A program made the translations under genes and the position numbers. A stretch of 60,185 nucleotides of DNA from Bacillus sp. M6-12 (lineage in GTDB: Bacteria; Bacillota; Bacilli; Bacillales; DSM-1321): contig NZ_PGVF01000022.1 in the NCBI RefSeq assembly GCF_002860285.1, positions 1-60,185 of the forward strand, in the 5' to 3' direction. Of this stretch, positions 1 to 9,517 are shown piece by piece (the stretch's first letter is position 1; every line of letters starts with the position of its first letter). The notes below the pieces were generated by a model. It was not told where the DNA came from. It saw only the letters and a program-made list of their open reading frames with translations, and did no database searches.

Positions 1-92
1 GGTCATAAGCCAATCACTTCCGAAGGCAAAAAGCGCCTTCTGTCAGCGCTCGTCTTATGCTTGTCGGGGCTGACCAGGGCGCTTCCGCTTTT
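1..92. repeat. Dispersed 3'-UTR repeat, copy 1 (left end cut by window)
   Basis: This GC-rich non-coding block ends in the family right end, GCGCTTCCGCTTTT. Bases 1-67 are repeated almost exactly at 185-252, so the locus holds tandem or nested copies. The short open frames across it are judged spurious, because repeat sequence rather than codon structure explains the conservation. Confidence 0.75.
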
Positions 93-340
93 CTCTGATG
101 TCTAGCTCCAGCGCCCAGCCCCGACACACAGGACGTGCTAGTGCCGGCGCCGCCACAGGACGTGGCGACCTAAGCCGGCCTCGAGGTCATAAGCCAAATC
201 ACTTCCGAAGGCAAAAAGCGCCTTCTGTCAGCGCTTGTCTTATGCTTGTCGGAGGGCCACAGGATGTGGCTCAGGAGGGCGTTGCCACAGGACGTGGCGA
301 ACTAAGCCCTTCTTCCTTTACCCGGGGCCCTTCCGCTTTT
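93..340. repeat. Dispersed 3'-UTR repeat, copy 2
   Basis: It begins with the family left end GATGTCTAGCTCCAG and ends with CTTCCGCTTTT at 340, two bases short of the yumC stop codon. Inside are the second copy of the 67-bp unit and several short dyads of the form GCCACAGGACGTGGC, which could fold as hairpins. Read in the sense of yumC (minus strand), the element is the immediate 3' untranslated region of that gene. Confidence 0.75.
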
Positions 341-342
341 CC

Positions 343-1341
343 TTATTCAGAAAAAAGGGAAGAACTGTGAAGCGGCTGAGTCTTCGCCTTTGGATCCATG
401 TAAGCTTTAGCATTGTTGACAGCTGTTGGTGCTTCACCGAAACCAGTAGCAATAAGCTTAACCTTGCCGTCATATGTGCAGATATCGCCTGCTGCATAAA
501 TGCCAGGAACGTTTGTCTCCATTTTAGAGTTAACTATGATTGAGTTTTTCTCAATATCAAGTCCCCATTCCTTGATCGGGCCAAGGGAGGAAACGAAGCC
601 GTAATTGACAATAACTGCATCTACATCGATGACTTCCTGCTCTTCGCTATTAGCACCCTTTATCACAACCTGGTTTATTTGGTTTTCGTCCCCAATAAAC
701 TCAGCAGGAATAAAAGGAGTCTTTATTTCAACTTTACTGTTCTGTAAATTTTCCACACTGTGTTCATGCGCACGGAATTTATCCCGGCGGTGCACAATCG
801 TAACTTTTTCTGCGATTGGCTCAAGCATTAGCGCCCAGTCAACAGCTGAATCGCCGCCGCCAAAAACTACAACCTTTTGGCCGGCAAATTGATTCAAGTC
901 ATCGATAAAATAATGAAGGTTTTTGCCTTCATATTTTGCACCTTCTTTAAGCTCGATGCGGCGTGGCTGGAAAGCACCGTTCCCTGCAGTAATGATAACT
1001 GTCTTGGAATAATGCACTTCTTTATCGGTTGTAAGCTTGAAATTACCATCTTCCTGCTTTTCAAGCTTCTCAACTGATTGCTCCAGAGCAACTGCTGGCT
1101 CGAATTTAGCCATTTGGTCTTTTAAATTATTAACAAGCTCCTGTGCTCGCACCTTTGGAAATCCGGCAACATCATATATATACTTTTCCGGGTAAAGGGC
1201 AGAAAGCTGGCCGCCTAACTGCGGAAGACTTTCAATAATCTTAACTGATGCTTGTCTCATACCGCCGTAAAAGGCTGTAAATAGTCCGGCTGGACCGCCG
1301 CCTATTATCGTAATATCATATAATTTTTGATCCTCGTTCAC
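343..1341 (-). CDS. yumC: Ferredoxin/flavodoxin-NADP+ reductase, thioredoxin-reductase-like (YumC)
   Basis: This 332-residue flavoprotein has an N-terminal FAD-binding GGGPAG motif (about residues 14-19), a second dinucleotide motif GGGDSA (about 162-167) for NADPH, and the C-terminal GIYAAGDI flavin signature. It lacks the CxxC redox pair of thioredoxin reductase, as expected for the YumC type of ferredoxin-NADP reductase, a cytosolic enzyme that passes electrons between NADPH and ferredoxin or flavodoxin. The start is a GTG at 1341 behind a G-rich ribosome binding site. The length matches the family. It lies divergent to yumB, as expected in this neighbourhood. The stop codon is followed after two bases by a copy of the dispersed repeat. 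Confidence 0.93.
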   Translation of the reverse strand: MNEDQKLYDITIIGGGPAGLFTAFYGGMRQASVKIIESLPQLGGQLSALYPEKYIYDVAGFPKVRAQELVNNLKDQMAKFEPAVALEQSVEKLEKQEDGNFKLTTDKEVHYSKTVIITAGNGAFQPRRIELKEGAKYEGKNLHYFIDDLNQFAGQKVVVFGGGDSAVDWALMLEPIAEKVTIVHRRDKFRAHEHSVENLQNSKVEIKTPFIPAEFIGDENQINQVVIKGANSEEQEVIDVDAVIVNYGFVSSLGPIKEWGLDIEKNSIIVNSKMETNVPGIYAAGDICTYDGKVKLIATGFGEAPTAVNNAKAYMDPKAKTQPLHSSSLFSE

Positions 1342-1698
1342 TATACAAATCCCCCCATCGATAGTAACAATCCAATGTACATTTTAACATAAATTAAACC
1401 GGAAAGAGATGTATTCTACTTTAATGGAAGAATTTTTAGAATAAAAAATCATTTTTAAACGACTTCGTGTGCGTTTTTACATTAACAAGCATCCGACCTT
1501 CCTTAATTATAGGGCTTTGCTATTCAGACTATCCTGGCAATCCGTTTGCCAATAGGGTATTTCTTAGTTATTTTGACTAAAAATGCAGAAGTGAACCTTG
1601 ACCTTTTCCATTTTTACAGTATTAAAATACTATTTGTTACTTGAAAAAGTATACGATTTCGCATAATATTTATTTAGACCTTATACTGTTACTTTTCT

Positions 1699-1770
1699 TT
1701 GACAAAATTAGTACATTTTTTTGAATGAGTTCGTGAAGTACATCACAAACTTTTGTTTTTATTTTATAAT
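1699..1770 (+). promoter_or_regulatory. Promoter region of yumB
   Basis: A TTGACA hexamer lies at 1699-1704 and a TATAAT hexamer at 1765-1770, too far apart to form one promoter. The TATAAT has only a weak partner just upstream, overlapping the Rex-like box. The 1342-1848 gap between the divergent yumC and yumB is AT-rich and holds no convincing gene. Confidence 0.4.
1731..1748 (+). promoter_or_regulatory. Rex-like operator upstream of NADH dehydrogenase
   Basis: TCGTGAAGTACATCACAA is an 18-base dyad that differs at two positions from the Rex consensus TTGTGAA-N4-TTCACAA. Rex is the NADH-sensing repressor of respiratory genes in Gram-positive bacteria, and ndh is a known Rex target in B. subtilis. 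Placement about 100 bases before a type II NADH dehydrogenase gene makes functional sense. The assignment is by eye. Confidence 0.5.
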
Positions 1771-1848
1771 TTTTTTAACATGCGGTGAAATGATAAGAAA
1801 TAAGCTTAACATCTCCAGAAAAATTCTGTAAAGGTGGTTCGGATACCA

Positions 1849-3066
1849 TTGAGAACTAAGAAAATTGTGATCCTGGGTGCAGGATACGGCGGACTGATGA
1901 CAGCTACTCGTTTACAAAAAGCTATTGGGGTAAATGAAGCCGAAATCGTTCTTGTTAATAAAAACGATTATCACTATGAAACAACTTGGCTGCATGAGGC
2001 ATCAGCGGGAACTTTGCATCATGATCGGGTGCGCTATGATATCCGTTCGGTTATTGATAGCCATAAAGTCGGTTTTATTCAGGATTCAGTTGTTGAAGTT
2101 AAAACATCTGAACAGATGGTTATTTTGGAAAACGGGGAAATTTCCTATGATTATTTAGTTATCGCTCTTGGAGGAGAATCGGAGACATTCGGTATCAAAG
2201 GTTTAAAGGAGTATGCCTTCTCCATTTCCAATGTAAATTCTGCGCGCCAAATCCGCGGGCATATTGAATATCAATTTGCAACTTACCAAACGGAAGCGGA
2301 AAAGAAAGACGAAAGATTGACGATTGTAGTTGGGGGAGCAGGTTTTACAGGAATTGAATTCCTTGGTGAATTGGCTAACCGGATTCCAGAGCTTTGCAAG
2401 GAATTTGATGTTGATTTCCAAAAAGTACGTGTTATCTGTGTAGAAGCTGCTCCAACAGCATTGCCTGGCTTCGATCCTGAACTGGTTGCTTATGCCGTTT
2501 CACACTTGGAGAAAAAGGGTGTTGAGTTCAAAATCGGCACAGCGATCAAGGAATGCACCCCTGAGGGAATTATCGTAGCAAAAGGTGAAGACGAAACAGA
2601 AGAAATCAAAGCTGGCACGGTCGTTTGGGCTGCTGGTGTACGCGGCAACTCTGTAATCGAAAAGTCTGGAATCGAGGCCATGCGCGGACGTGTGAAGGTT
2701 CAGCCGGATCTGCGTGCTCCTGGCCATGATAATATTTTCGTAATCGGTGACTCTTCCCTTGTTATCAATGAAGAGATTAACCGCCCTTATCCTCCAACTG
2801 CTCAAATTGCTATGCAGCAGGGGGAAGTCGTTGCTAAGAATCTTGTGTCTCTTATCCGAAACGACCAAAACCTGGAGTCATTCAAGCCGGATATTAAAGG
2901 TACTGTATGTTCACTGGGTGAAGATGATGCAATTGGTGTTGTTTATGGCAAGAAACTTGTTGGCACAAAAGCATCCTTTATGAAGAAAATGATCGATAAC
3001 CGCGCACTTCTTATGATTGGCGGCCCTTCATTAGTTTTGAAAAAAGGAAAGTTTAAATTTTTGTAA
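1849..3066 (+). CDS. yumB: Type II NADH dehydrogenase (YumB/Ndh family)
   Basis: The product is a 405-residue peripheral membrane flavoprotein that oxidises NADH and reduces menaquinone without pumping protons. The N-terminal GAGYGG motif (about residues 10-15) binds FAD, GGAGFTG (about 163-169) binds NADH, and FVIGDSS (about 305) is the second flavin contact. I chose the TTG at 1849 because AAAGGTGG lies 11 bases upstream and the protein then begins just before the first Rossmann strand; a GTG at 1834 would add five residues and overlap the ribosome binding site. A clear terminator follows. Confidence 0.9.
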   Translation: MRTKKIVILGAGYGGLMTATRLQKAIGVNEAEIVLVNKNDYHYETTWLHEASAGTLHHDRVRYDIRSVIDSHKVGFIQDSVVEVKTSEQMVILENGEISYDYLVIALGGESETFGIKGLKEYAFSISNVNSARQIRGHIEYQFATYQTEAEKKDERLTIVVGGAGFTGIEFLGELANRIPELCKEFDVDFQKVRVICVEAAPTALPGFDPELVAYAVSHLEKKGVEFKIGTAIKECTPEGIIVAKGEDETEEIKAGTVVWAAGVRGNSVIEKSGIEAMRGRVKVQPDLRAPGHDNIFVIGDSSLVINEEINRPYPPTAQIAMQQGEVVAKNLVSLIRNDQNLESFKPDIKGTVCSLGEDDAIGVVYGKKLVGTKASFMKKMIDNRALLMIGGPSLVLKKGKFKFL

Positions 3067-3080
3067 GCATAGCTATAAAG

Positions 3081-3120
3081 AAAAGGCTGTCCAAGGAAAA
3101 TTTCCTGGACAGCCTTTTTA
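3081..3120 (+). terminator. Intrinsic terminator after yumB
   Basis: The stem AAAGGCTGTCCA pairs with TGGACAGCCTTT across a short loop and is followed by T residues. Confidence 0.85.
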
Positions 3121-3316
3121 GTTGTGGAAACTCATTTAGATAAAAAGTTTAAATTTTCTGAAATTATTTAAAAAAGAGAGAAATGAAGAGGAAATTTAGT
3201 ATGTATACGCTTTCTTGAGTCTTTTTCGCCTAAATTGAAGGTTTTCAAAATAAGAATTTATTGATATATTATCAGAAAATTTAATTAATTTTATACTTAC
3301 CGGAGGGGTGGCTAAT

Positions 3317-3445
3317 ATGATGAAAGTGACGGGTAAAGCTCTTGAATGTTTATATTGTTCTGGAAAAGGGTATTTTCAGCTATTGCTTGGAGGTTCTGAA
3401 ACTTGTTCTTGCTGTGGAGGCAGTGGTAAGAAGGAAGAAAAATAA
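3317..3445 (+). CDS. yuiA: Small two-CxxC zinc-finger protein, YuiA-like
   Basis: This 42-residue protein contains CLYCSGKGYF and CSCCGGSG, the paired CxxCxGxG motifs of DnaJ-type zinc fingers, joined by a 15-20 residue linker. It starts with tandem ATG codons at 3317/3320 behind GGAGGGG. Position directly before yuiB and yuiC matches B. subtilis yuiA. The molecular role is unknown; the motif suggests one or two bound zinc ions and a possible chaperone or protein-binding role, which is inference. Confidence 0.8.
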   Translation: MMKVTGKALECLYCSGKGYFQLLLGGSETCSCCGGSGKKEEK

Positions 3446-3556
3446 GGGGATCATAACTGAGTTTTGATCAAAATTACCCTGTTAAATAGATGATTGACGG
3501 GTCTTTCCTGATTAAGTACACTAGAATTAGTGCTTCTAGGGAGGGTCTTTAGAAAA

Positions 3557-3880
3557 ATGCCAATGTCTTTACCAGTTTTGATTATTTCTGTAGTCTTATT
3601 TTTTGTCTTATTTTTCGGGATCGGATTTTTGCTGAACATGCTATTTCGATCTTCTTGGATTATGGTTGTGATTTTTCCGTTAGTTGCTCTGTTCATTGTT
3701 AATAATAAAAAATTAATAGAGTATTTCAGAAGCCCGGCAGATTCATTTGGCCAGCTGGGGGGAAAGCTGTCTGCCCTGGCTCCTGCGGATATTATTATTC
3801 TGACAAGCGGATTAGCCGGCGCCATCCTTGCAGGAGTAGTTATTAAAACTCTCAGAAACAAAGGATATAGAATGTTTTAA
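3557..3880 (+). CDS. yuiB: Membrane protein YuiB
   Basis: This 107-residue hydrophobic protein has about three membrane segments: residues 5-27, about 32-50, and about 85-100 (the last Ala/Gly-rich). I chose the ATG at 3557, ten bases behind GGGAGGG; an upstream GTG at 3530 would overlap that ribosome binding site. It fits the YuiB family in sequence character and position between yuiA and yuiC. The function is not known. Confidence 0.8.
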   Translation: MPMSLPVLIISVVLFFVLFFGIGFLLNMLFRSSWIMVVIFPLVALFIVNNKKLIEYFRSPADSFGQLGGKLSALAPADIIILTSGLAGAILAGVVIKTLRNKGYRMF

Positions 3881-4024
3881 CATACGCCATAACTTCAAAA
3901 CTCTGTCACTCTGATGGGGTTTTTTTGTTTGCCTTCGTTCTATTGAACAAATATTTTCACTCTTTATGAATATTCTTTCTTTTTTTGGGAAAGTAATATG
4001 ACAGAGAGGAGTGAAAGATTTTTA

Positions 4025-4714
4025 ATGAATATTATGAAAAACTTAATCAAAAGGGCCATAATTGCCCTCCTATTAGTTTTTGCAGTTCAATCCACCTTCT
4101 GCCATGTGACTGGGGTTTCGGCACAGGCGCCGATGAATGGGGAGGAATTTCGTTCACACTTCATTTCTGACCAGAATACAAGGGCGATAGGACTTGGTTA
4201 TAAGTATTTGAATGGCACCGTGCCAGCAAAGACAGAAATATCTTCTTCTGAACCGATAACCGCTCCCAAAACGATTGAGGAAGCAGTGGATTTTACAAAG
4301 TATCCCACTAAAGAAGTAGTAGCTACCGGTTATACAGCAGGATTTGAATCGACCGGCAAGAATCCAGATAATCCATCGTATGGGATCACATATTCTGGCG
4401 TAAAGGTAAAAAGAGATTTATTTTCCACGGTGGCAGCTGATTTACATGTTTTCCCGATTGGGACAATCCTCTATATTCCAGGGTATGGCTATGGAGTAGT
4501 CGCAGATAAGGGCGGGGCCATCAAAGGAAACGAGCTGGATCTTTATTATAATACGGTTGATGAGGTATTTGAGAATTGGGGCAAGAAAACGCTAGAAGTT
4601 TACGTGGTCAAAGAGGGAAATGGGAAATTAACTGAAAATGAACTGACTGAGTTGAATGAGGATAAAGAATTGCAGGTATTCCGCCAGCAGTTTAAAGGAA
4701 AATTAAAGAAATAA
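4025..4714 (+). CDS. yuiC: Secreted 3D-domain protein YuiC (stationary-phase survival type muralytic enzyme)
   Basis: The 229-residue product has an N-terminal signal peptide (hydrophobic core at about residues 8-28, AQA cleavage region), a linker, and a C-terminal 3D domain named for three conserved aspartates. The motifs [11 protein letters not shown] and NELDLYY carry the catalytic acids. YuiC of B. subtilis is a lytic transglycosylase of the Sps/Rpf-like class that cuts peptidoglycan. The start at 4025 follows GAGAGGAGTGAAAG; an in-frame ATG at 3998 lies upstream of that site. Confidence 0.88.
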   Translation: MNIMKNLIKRAIIALLLVFAVQSTFCHVTGVSAQAPMNGEEFRSHFISDQNTRAIGLGYKYLNGTVPAKTEISSSEPITAPKTIEEAVDFTKYPTKEVVATGYTAGFESTGKNPDNPSYGITYSGVKVKRDLFSTVAADLHVFPIGTILYIPGYGYGVVADKGGAIKGNELDLYYNTVDEVFENWGKKTLEVYVVKEGNGKLTENELTELNEDKELQVFRQQFKGKLKK

Positions 4715-4816
4715 GATAGTGCAGTACATACATATAATAACAGTATTTTAAAGAAGTACATATACCATACAGTAACGGCACTGCAGCAAATACAGGCCAA
4801 AAAGAAGTTTTTTAAT

Positions 4817-4858
4817 GGAACAGCCCGTACACCAAAAAAGTGTACGGGCTGTTCTGTT
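4817..4858 (+). terminator. Intrinsic terminator after yuiC
   Basis: A 15-16 bp near-perfect stem (GGAACAGCCCGTACAC with GTGTACGGGCTGTTC) surrounds an A-rich loop and is followed by T-rich sequence. The remainder of 4715-5007 shows no gene. Confidence 0.85.
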
Positions 4859-5007
4859 TGATAAATCTTTATAGGCTAAGAACTAGTCTATTTTTAAGTA
4901 TTAGGATGATTTTCAAGGACTACTAGTAAGCTAATATCTTAGACCTTAATACAAATTATATGGCGATTTTCGGCTTATCCGGAAAACAAAGGAGTGGCTG
5001 AATTCCC

Positions 5008-5490
5008 CTAATGCTGAAACAATAAGAAATGAAGCAGCAGCGTCAAAATAATTCCTGTGAGGCCTCCGAAGAATACTTCAACTGGTTTGTGGCCAAGCAA
5101 CTCCTTCAGCTCTCTTTGTTTTTGCTTTTCTTCCTTCTTCTGCCACTTTTTCGCCTCAGCAACGAATGTATTAAAATCTGCAACAAGCTTATTCAAAACT
5201 GCAGCTTGCTCTCCTGCCTGCCTTCTGACACCAGTCGCGTCAAACATCGTTATAATCGCAAAGACCGTTGCTACTGCAAAAACGGTGGAGTTGAAGCCTG
5301 ACTCCAGGGCTACTCCGGTTGCCAGTGCAGTTACAGCAGCTGAATGAGAGCTGGGCATGCCGCCAGTGGAGTGGATAAGTGACCAGTCCAATTTTCGGAT
5401 AGCGATGTACTGAATAGGGACTTTCACAAACTGAGCGAAAAAAATGGCTGTTAATGAAGCAATTAGGGGAAAGTTAAACCATAATTCCAT
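5008..5490 (-). CDS. yuiD: PAP2/acid phosphatase-like membrane protein (YuiD family, DUF212)
   Basis: This 160-residue integral membrane protein has the SLIHSTGGMPSSHSA core and the FDATGVRRQAGEQA motif of the divergent PAP2-related family that includes YuiD. The usual PAP2 phosphatase active site is only partly recognisable, so the activity is uncertain. I chose the start at 5490 because it follows AAAGGTGG; the frame extends 11 codons further upstream without a ribosome binding site. It faces yuiC tail to tail. Confidence 0.85.
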   Translation of the reverse strand: MELWFNFPLIASLTAIFFAQFVKVPIQYIAIRKLDWSLIHSTGGMPSSHSAAVTALATGVALESGFNSTVFAVATVFAIITMFDATGVRRQAGEQAAVLNKLVADFNTFVAEAKKWQKKEEKQKQRELKELLGHKPVEVFFGGLTGIILTLLLHFLLFQH

Positions 5491-5540
5491 GGAGGGGCCA
5501 CCTTTCTTGTAAAATAAAAACACAGTATGATTATTTCAAT

Positions 5541-5640
5541 ACGCACAGATGTCTAGCCCCAGCACCCGTCAACTTTTTTTAATTAAGCCCCGGCGCATTA
5601 TAGCCGGCGTAGTAAAAGGATATCCGCTGTACGGGTGTAT
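5541..5640. repeat. Dispersed 3'-UTR repeat, degenerate copy 3
   Basis: ACAGATGTCTAGCCCCAGCACC matches the family left end closely, but the right end has decayed and no gene stop lies beside it. The rest of the 5491-5955 gap is AT-rich and contains no convincing ORF. Confidence 0.55.
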
Positions 5641-5800
5641 GTGACAGCAAGGAAAGTTAATTGTCTTCGTCTTAAAGATTATTATGCCTTTCAAATTCTC
5701 TGCAGCGCTTTTCTATATAATCATTATGTCTCAATCTTGTTTTTTAGATAATATTTTTCTTAAAAAGTTGCTATATTAAAGCTCATTGCTGATTGCCACT

Positions 5801-5860
5801 ATGTTGATTGGAGCGATCTCCTGGAATGGAAAACAACATCCAAGTTTTTCAGAGTCTAAA
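5801..5860. repeat. Possible relic of a second Bacillaceae intergenic repeat
   Basis: TGTTGATTGGAGCG followed closely by CCTGGAATGGAAAACAACA looks like the two ends of a longer intergenic repeat that I recall from Bacillus genomes, here with the middle missing. The two ends are imperfect inverted copies of one another. The identification rests on memory only. Confidence 0.35.
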
Positions 5861-5955
5861 AGCTAAAAAGATGATATAAGATTAGAAAAAATCTCTGTTA
5901 CCATGTTATTAAACCAAATGAAGGGTAGTTAAACATAAAAAAAGGATGTGAGGAA

Positions 5956-6330
5956 ATGGAAGAGTACCCAATAGAGTATTACACATTCTTTATTTCCTTC
6001 AACGAAGGTGATTATTACACCTGCCACGATTTGCTTGAGGAGATGTGGATGACAGACAAGGGCAATTTATTTTTAAAAGGTCTGCTGCAGCTTAGTGTGG
6101 CAATATACCATTATGAATATGGGAATGTAAAAGGAGCAAGGGCGATGCTGGAGGCTGCACGCCGCTATTTGACCCCATACAGCCCTGTGCACTGGGGCCT
6201 GCAGCTGGAACCAGTGCTTTCTTATATTGAATATGCTCAAATTCTTCTTCCTTCGTTAGATCAAGTGCCTTTTAATGAAATCGGCACGCTTCCAAAGCTT
6301 CCGAGTATTTATTTAAATATCGAAGTTTAA
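5956..6330 (+). CDS. DUF309 family protein
   Basis: This 124-residue, mostly helical protein has the family signature FNEGDYYTCHDLLEEMW near residues 15-31 and the following LKGLLQLSVAIYHYEYGN segment. DUF309 proteins (B. subtilis YpuF is one) have no established biochemical role. The His and Glu residues of CHDLLEE are the conserved centre. The start is the ATG at 5956 behind AAAGGATGTGAGG. It is followed by pepA with a 56-base gap, so the two may be co-transcribed. Confidence 0.8.
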   Translation: MEEYPIEYYTFFISFNEGDYYTCHDLLEEMWMTDKGNLFLKGLLQLSVAIYHYEYGNVKGARAMLEAARRYLTPYSPVHWGLQLEPVLSYIEYAQILLPSLDQVPFNEIGTLPKLPSIYLNIEV

Positions 6331-6386
6331 AAAAGAATAGTCAGTCTGTTATAATATAAGTAAGGAATGCAGAAGGAGGAATTTTA

Positions 6387-7892
6387 TTGTTCACTGTAAC
6401 AGGTCAATTAAACTTTGATGAAAAACATGAATATGTACTGTCGGGTGTATTTGAAAAAGGCGGCAGGCTGGAAGGCTTTGCAGCAGAGGCGGATGAGATA
6501 CTTGGCGGCCAGTTAACTGAGCTATTAAAGGATGGAGAAATTTCATCAAAGAAAAAGATGGTTCACAAGATACATACTTTAGGACAAATGGGACCTAAGA
6601 GACTTATTTTTTTAGGCCTTGGAAAAGAAAAGCAATTAACGTTTGACACTTTGCGAGAAGCGTTTGGCAAGGTGTTTAAGAGTCTCCAGGATTCAAAAGC
6701 AGTTTCCGTAACGGTAATGCTGAATTCCTTTGTTACAGAGTCGGTTGAGGCTACTGACGCAGCTCATGCATTAGCTGAGGCATTTTCCCTGGCAACCTAC
6801 AAATTTGAGGGTTATAAGCAAAAATCGAATGAAACAGAAAAAAATATAGAATCAATTACAGTAGTAAGCAATATTGAAAGTGAAGAAATTAAGGCTTCCT
6901 TGACGGTCGGGTATATTCATGGCCGCGGCACAAATTCCGCGCGTACGCTGGTTAACCTTCCCGGGAATATGTTAACTGCTTCAGACATGGCTTCATATGC
7001 TTCTGAGCTTGCTGACCGGTACGGTTTTGAAGCGGAAATTCTTGTGAAAGAGGATATGCTGGAGCTTGGTATGGGAGCACTCCTTGCAGTAAATCAAGGA
7101 TCTCATGAGGAGCCAAGAATGATCGTACTTAAGTATCAGGGCAAGGATGAGTGGAAAGACGTTATCGGGCTTGTAGGAAAAGGCGTGACATTTGATACCG
7201 GAGGCTATTCTATAAAGCCGAAGGATGGAATTGTCGGGATGAAAACTGATATGGGCGGAGCAGCAGCGGTTCTTGGCGCAATGGAAATTATCGGTGAATT
7301 AAGGCCTGAACAAAATGTGGTTGCCGTAATCCCTTCTACCGACAATATGGTAAGCGGAACTGCATTCAAGCCGGATGACGTTATTACTTCTATGAGCGGA
7401 AAGACTATTGAAGTGCTGAATACAGATGCTGAAGGCCGTCTGGTGCTGGCAGACGCTGTGACATATGCTAAGCATCATGGAGCTGAATATCTAGTCGATG
7501 TAGCTACGCTGACAGGTGGAGTTGTCATCGCCCTGGGCACAGAAATGACAGGGGCAATGACCAATAATGAAGCTCTTTTCGAACAGGTTCTTGAAGCTTC
7601 ATATGAAGCAGGTGAACCCGTGTGGCGCCTTCCGATTACGGAGAAGGATAAGGAGCGGGTTCGGAACAGCCCGATTGCTGATTTGAACAACTCCCCTGGC
7701 CGGGAAGGCCATGCTATTATGGGCGGTGCATTCATTGGAGAATTCGCTGAAAATACTCCTTGGGTCCATTTGGATATAGCAGGAACAGCAGATACAAAAA
7801 AAGCGTCTGACTTAGGTCCAGCAGGAGCTACAGGTGCAATGACACGTACACTAGCCCTGCTGGTTGAACGGTTTCAAATAGATCAAAATTAA
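6387..7892 (+). CDS. pepA: Leucyl aminopeptidase (M17)
   Basis: This 501-residue cytosolic metallo-aminopeptidase removes N-terminal residues from peptides. The catalytic domain shows [11 protein letters not shown] (metal-binding Lys and Asp) and the family signature [13 protein letters not shown], and the N-terminal third is the variable M17 domain. The start is a TTG at 6387 preceded by AGAAGGAGGA, the only well-placed start. The position corresponds to yuiE in B. subtilis. Confidence 0.95.
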   Translation: MFTVTGQLNFDEKHEYVLSGVFEKGGRLEGFAAEADEILGGQLTELLKDGEISSKKKMVHKIHTLGQMGPKRLIFLGLGKEKQLTFDTLREAFGKVFKSLQDSKAVSVTVMLNSFVTESVEATDAAHALAEAFSLATYKFEGYKQKSNETEKNIESITVVSNIESEEIKASLTVGYIHGRGTNSARTLVNLPGNMLTASDMASYASELADRYGFEAEILVKEDMLELGMGALLAVNQGSHEEPRMIVLKYQGKDEWKDVIGLVGKGVTFDTGGYSIKPKDGIVGMKTDMGGAAAVLGAMEIIGELRPEQNVVAVIPSTDNMVSGTAFKPDDVITSMSGKTIEVLNTDAEGRLVLADAVTYAKHHGAEYLVDVATLTGGVVIALGTEMTGAMTNNEALFEQVLEASYEAGEPVWRLPITEKDKERVRNSPIADLNNSPGREGHAIMGGAFIGEFAENTPWVHLDIAGTADTKKASDLGPAGATGAMTRTLALLVERFQIDQN

Positions 7893-7992
7893 TTTTGTTC
7901 TCCTGTCTCAAGGGTAGGCTGCCTACCCATACAATTATTTGCATTTCCGCATATAAAATAGGGAGGCAAATATAATGACAGGAGGATTCCTA

Positions 7993-8178
7993 ATGAACAA
8001 TTATCAGAGACAATATTACGGAGGCTATGGCCGAAATCCATTTTTGTTTGCCAGTCCATTTGTTGGAGGATTGCTTGGAGGGCTGCTCACTACAGCTGTC
8101 TTAGCACCAAGGCCTTACTATCAACCATATTACTACCCTCCATATTACTACCCTTACCCTTACGGTTACTATTATTGA
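7993..8178 (+). CDS. Small Tyr/Pro/Gly-rich membrane or coat-like protein
   Basis: This 61-residue protein has an N-terminal Tyr/Gly segment, a short Gly/Leu-rich hydrophobic stretch (PFVGGLLGGLLTTAVLA) and a C-terminal run of Tyr-Tyr-Pro repeats. Such composition is common among small spore coat and cell-surface proteins of bacilli, but no family is recognised. Two starts are possible: ATG 7975 (behind GGGAGG) and ATG 7993 (behind CAGGAGG); I favour the second. A strong terminator follows. Confidence 0.7.
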   Translation: MNNYQRQYYGGYGRNPFLFASPFVGGLLGGLLTTAVLAPRPYYQPYYYPPYYYPYPYGYYY

Positions 8179-8202
8179 TTATAGTTTAATCGGCTGCATG
8201 CC

Positions 8203-8238
8203 AAGACACCTCTGCCTAAAAAGCAGAGGTGTCTTTAT
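8203..8238 (+). terminator. Intrinsic terminator
   Basis: AAGACACCTCTGC pairs with GCAGAGGTGTCTT around an A-rich loop, followed by T residues. Confidence 0.85.
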
Positions 8239-8339
8239 AGGATGAACCCTTATTTAACCAATATTTATCTTTATCTAAAACTTATTGTCTGGGTGGTGCT
8301 TGTTCTTCAACCGGTTAAGCAATTCCTTTAAACAAGAGA

Positions 8340-8756
8340 TTAAGAGCTTTTCCATTTGAGGAAAACCCTAATATGGCTAATTTCATTGTTGTTCTCATCT
8401 CCAGCGAAATCTAATATAATTCCATCAGGATTGAAGTGGAATTTAGGTACTTTGCGGACTCCTGTTAAACGGATCATCTCATTAACCTGGCTTGTTTTTG
8501 AAGCTTGAGCGGCACTCATCAGTTTTTCGGGAAATTCCTTAGAATGAACAATCGCATTGGTAATTCTCTGAACATCATTCAGTAAAACATTTGCTGACTG
8601 AGCAGATTTTATTAAAAAAGCAGCACTTACAGGAGGAAATTGGCGATAGAAAGGGAAACCATATACATGGTGGTATCCAGGATAAAGGGACGTATGGCCG
8701 GGGAAGCGGTTATTGTTGAAAGAATATAGGTGTCGAGGATAATTCAAATGTTTCAC
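8340..8756 (-). CDS. Hypothetical protein, YuzC-like
   Basis: This 138-residue protein has an aromatic and His-rich N-terminal third (Tyr, Phe, His, Pro) and a helical C-terminal half ending in a short beta-like segment. The N-terminal composition resembles small spore-associated proteins, and the position between pepA and the mrp/yuxO region is where B. subtilis has yuzC. I do not recognise a catalytic motif. The start ATG at 8756 follows AAAAAGGATG on the minus strand. Relation to yuzC is a synteny-based guess. Confidence 0.6.
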   Translation of the reverse strand: MKHLNYPRHLYSFNNNRFPGHTSLYPGYHHVYGFPFYRQFPPVSAAFLIKSAQSANVLLNDVQRITNAIVHSKEFPEKLMSAAQASKTSQVNEMIRLTGVRKVPKFHFNPDGIILDFAGDENNNEISHIRVFLKWKSS

Positions 8757-8851
8757 ATCCTTTTTGTTTTTAAAAAAGTATGTATCAGGGTATAGGAATT
8801 ATGTTACAAAAATTAGGGGAAAGGCTATTGAGGGATGGAGGAGGTGTAGAT

Positions 8852-9496
8852 ATGGAATGGGAATCATTTTTACATATCCTTGGGCAGTATGGGTATCCCG
8901 GCCTGTTTATTTACCTATGGGTCGGCATCTTTATTATTCCAATCCCAAATGAAGTCATAATAATGTCTGTATCTATAGCAGCTGAGCAAGGCCTCCTAAA
9001 TCCGGGATTTGCCTTTATAACTGCTTATGCAGGTATTTTGTTTGCGATTACCTCCATCTATTTCATGGGGAGGTTTACGGGAGCCCATTTAATGGGTTAT
9101 TTTAACCGAAAAAAAAAATTCAAAAGACTCATTTATCGGTCCAAGAGACTTCTGAATAAATATCATGCCTTCTCGCTCTCGATCAGTTATTTTATCCCCG
9201 GTATGCGTTTATTCCTGCCATTTATTTACGGATTCAGCAAGCTTTCTTTTCTTACCTTTGCCCTTTTTTCCTATACAGGAGCCCTTGTTTGGCTCAGCCT
9301 GACTTTTTTCCTTGGATATCAACTAGGTGATGAATTTGACAGAATCTTAATGTACGAGAAAGAAGCTTTACTTGTCTTGCTTGTACTTTCTGCTCTTTAT
9401 GTCTTTTTTCAGCTGTACAAAAGAGCTGGAATTCGGGGGAAGGATGCAGTTAAAGAAACAGGCAAGCATTCATTGAAACAGGAAAAGCGGGCTTAG
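8852..9496 (+). CDS. DedA family membrane protein
   Basis: The 214-residue product has the DedA/VTT arrangement: an N-terminal segment with YLWVGIFIIPIPNEVIIM, a loop with FMGRFTGAHLMGYF, and the signature FIPGMRLFLPFIYGFSKLSF (the conserved FxxRFxPxxR-like region), then two more membrane spans. DedA proteins are implicated in lipid flipping and proton-dependent membrane homeostasis. I chose the start at 8852, behind GGAGGAGG; the frame opens further upstream at 8780 without a good site. The C-terminal 25 residues are charged and cytosolic. Confidence 0.85.
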   Translation: MEWESFLHILGQYGYPGLFIYLWVGIFIIPIPNEVIIMSVSIAAEQGLLNPGFAFITAYAGILFAITSIYFMGRFTGAHLMGYFNRKKKFKRLIYRSKRLLNKYHAFSLSISYFIPGMRLFLPFIYGFSKLSFLTFALFSYTGALVWLSLTFFLGYQLGDEFDRILMYEKEALLVLLVLSALYVFFQLYKRAGIRGKDAVKETGKHSLKQEKRA

Positions 9497-9517
9497 CAGG
9501 CCCTAAGGGGGATTATA

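Noticed and set aside
98..543. Two overlapping plus-strand ORFs of 90-102 codons
   Set aside because: They run through the dispersed repeat and antisense to the end of yumC; no ribosome binding site and no protein-like composition.
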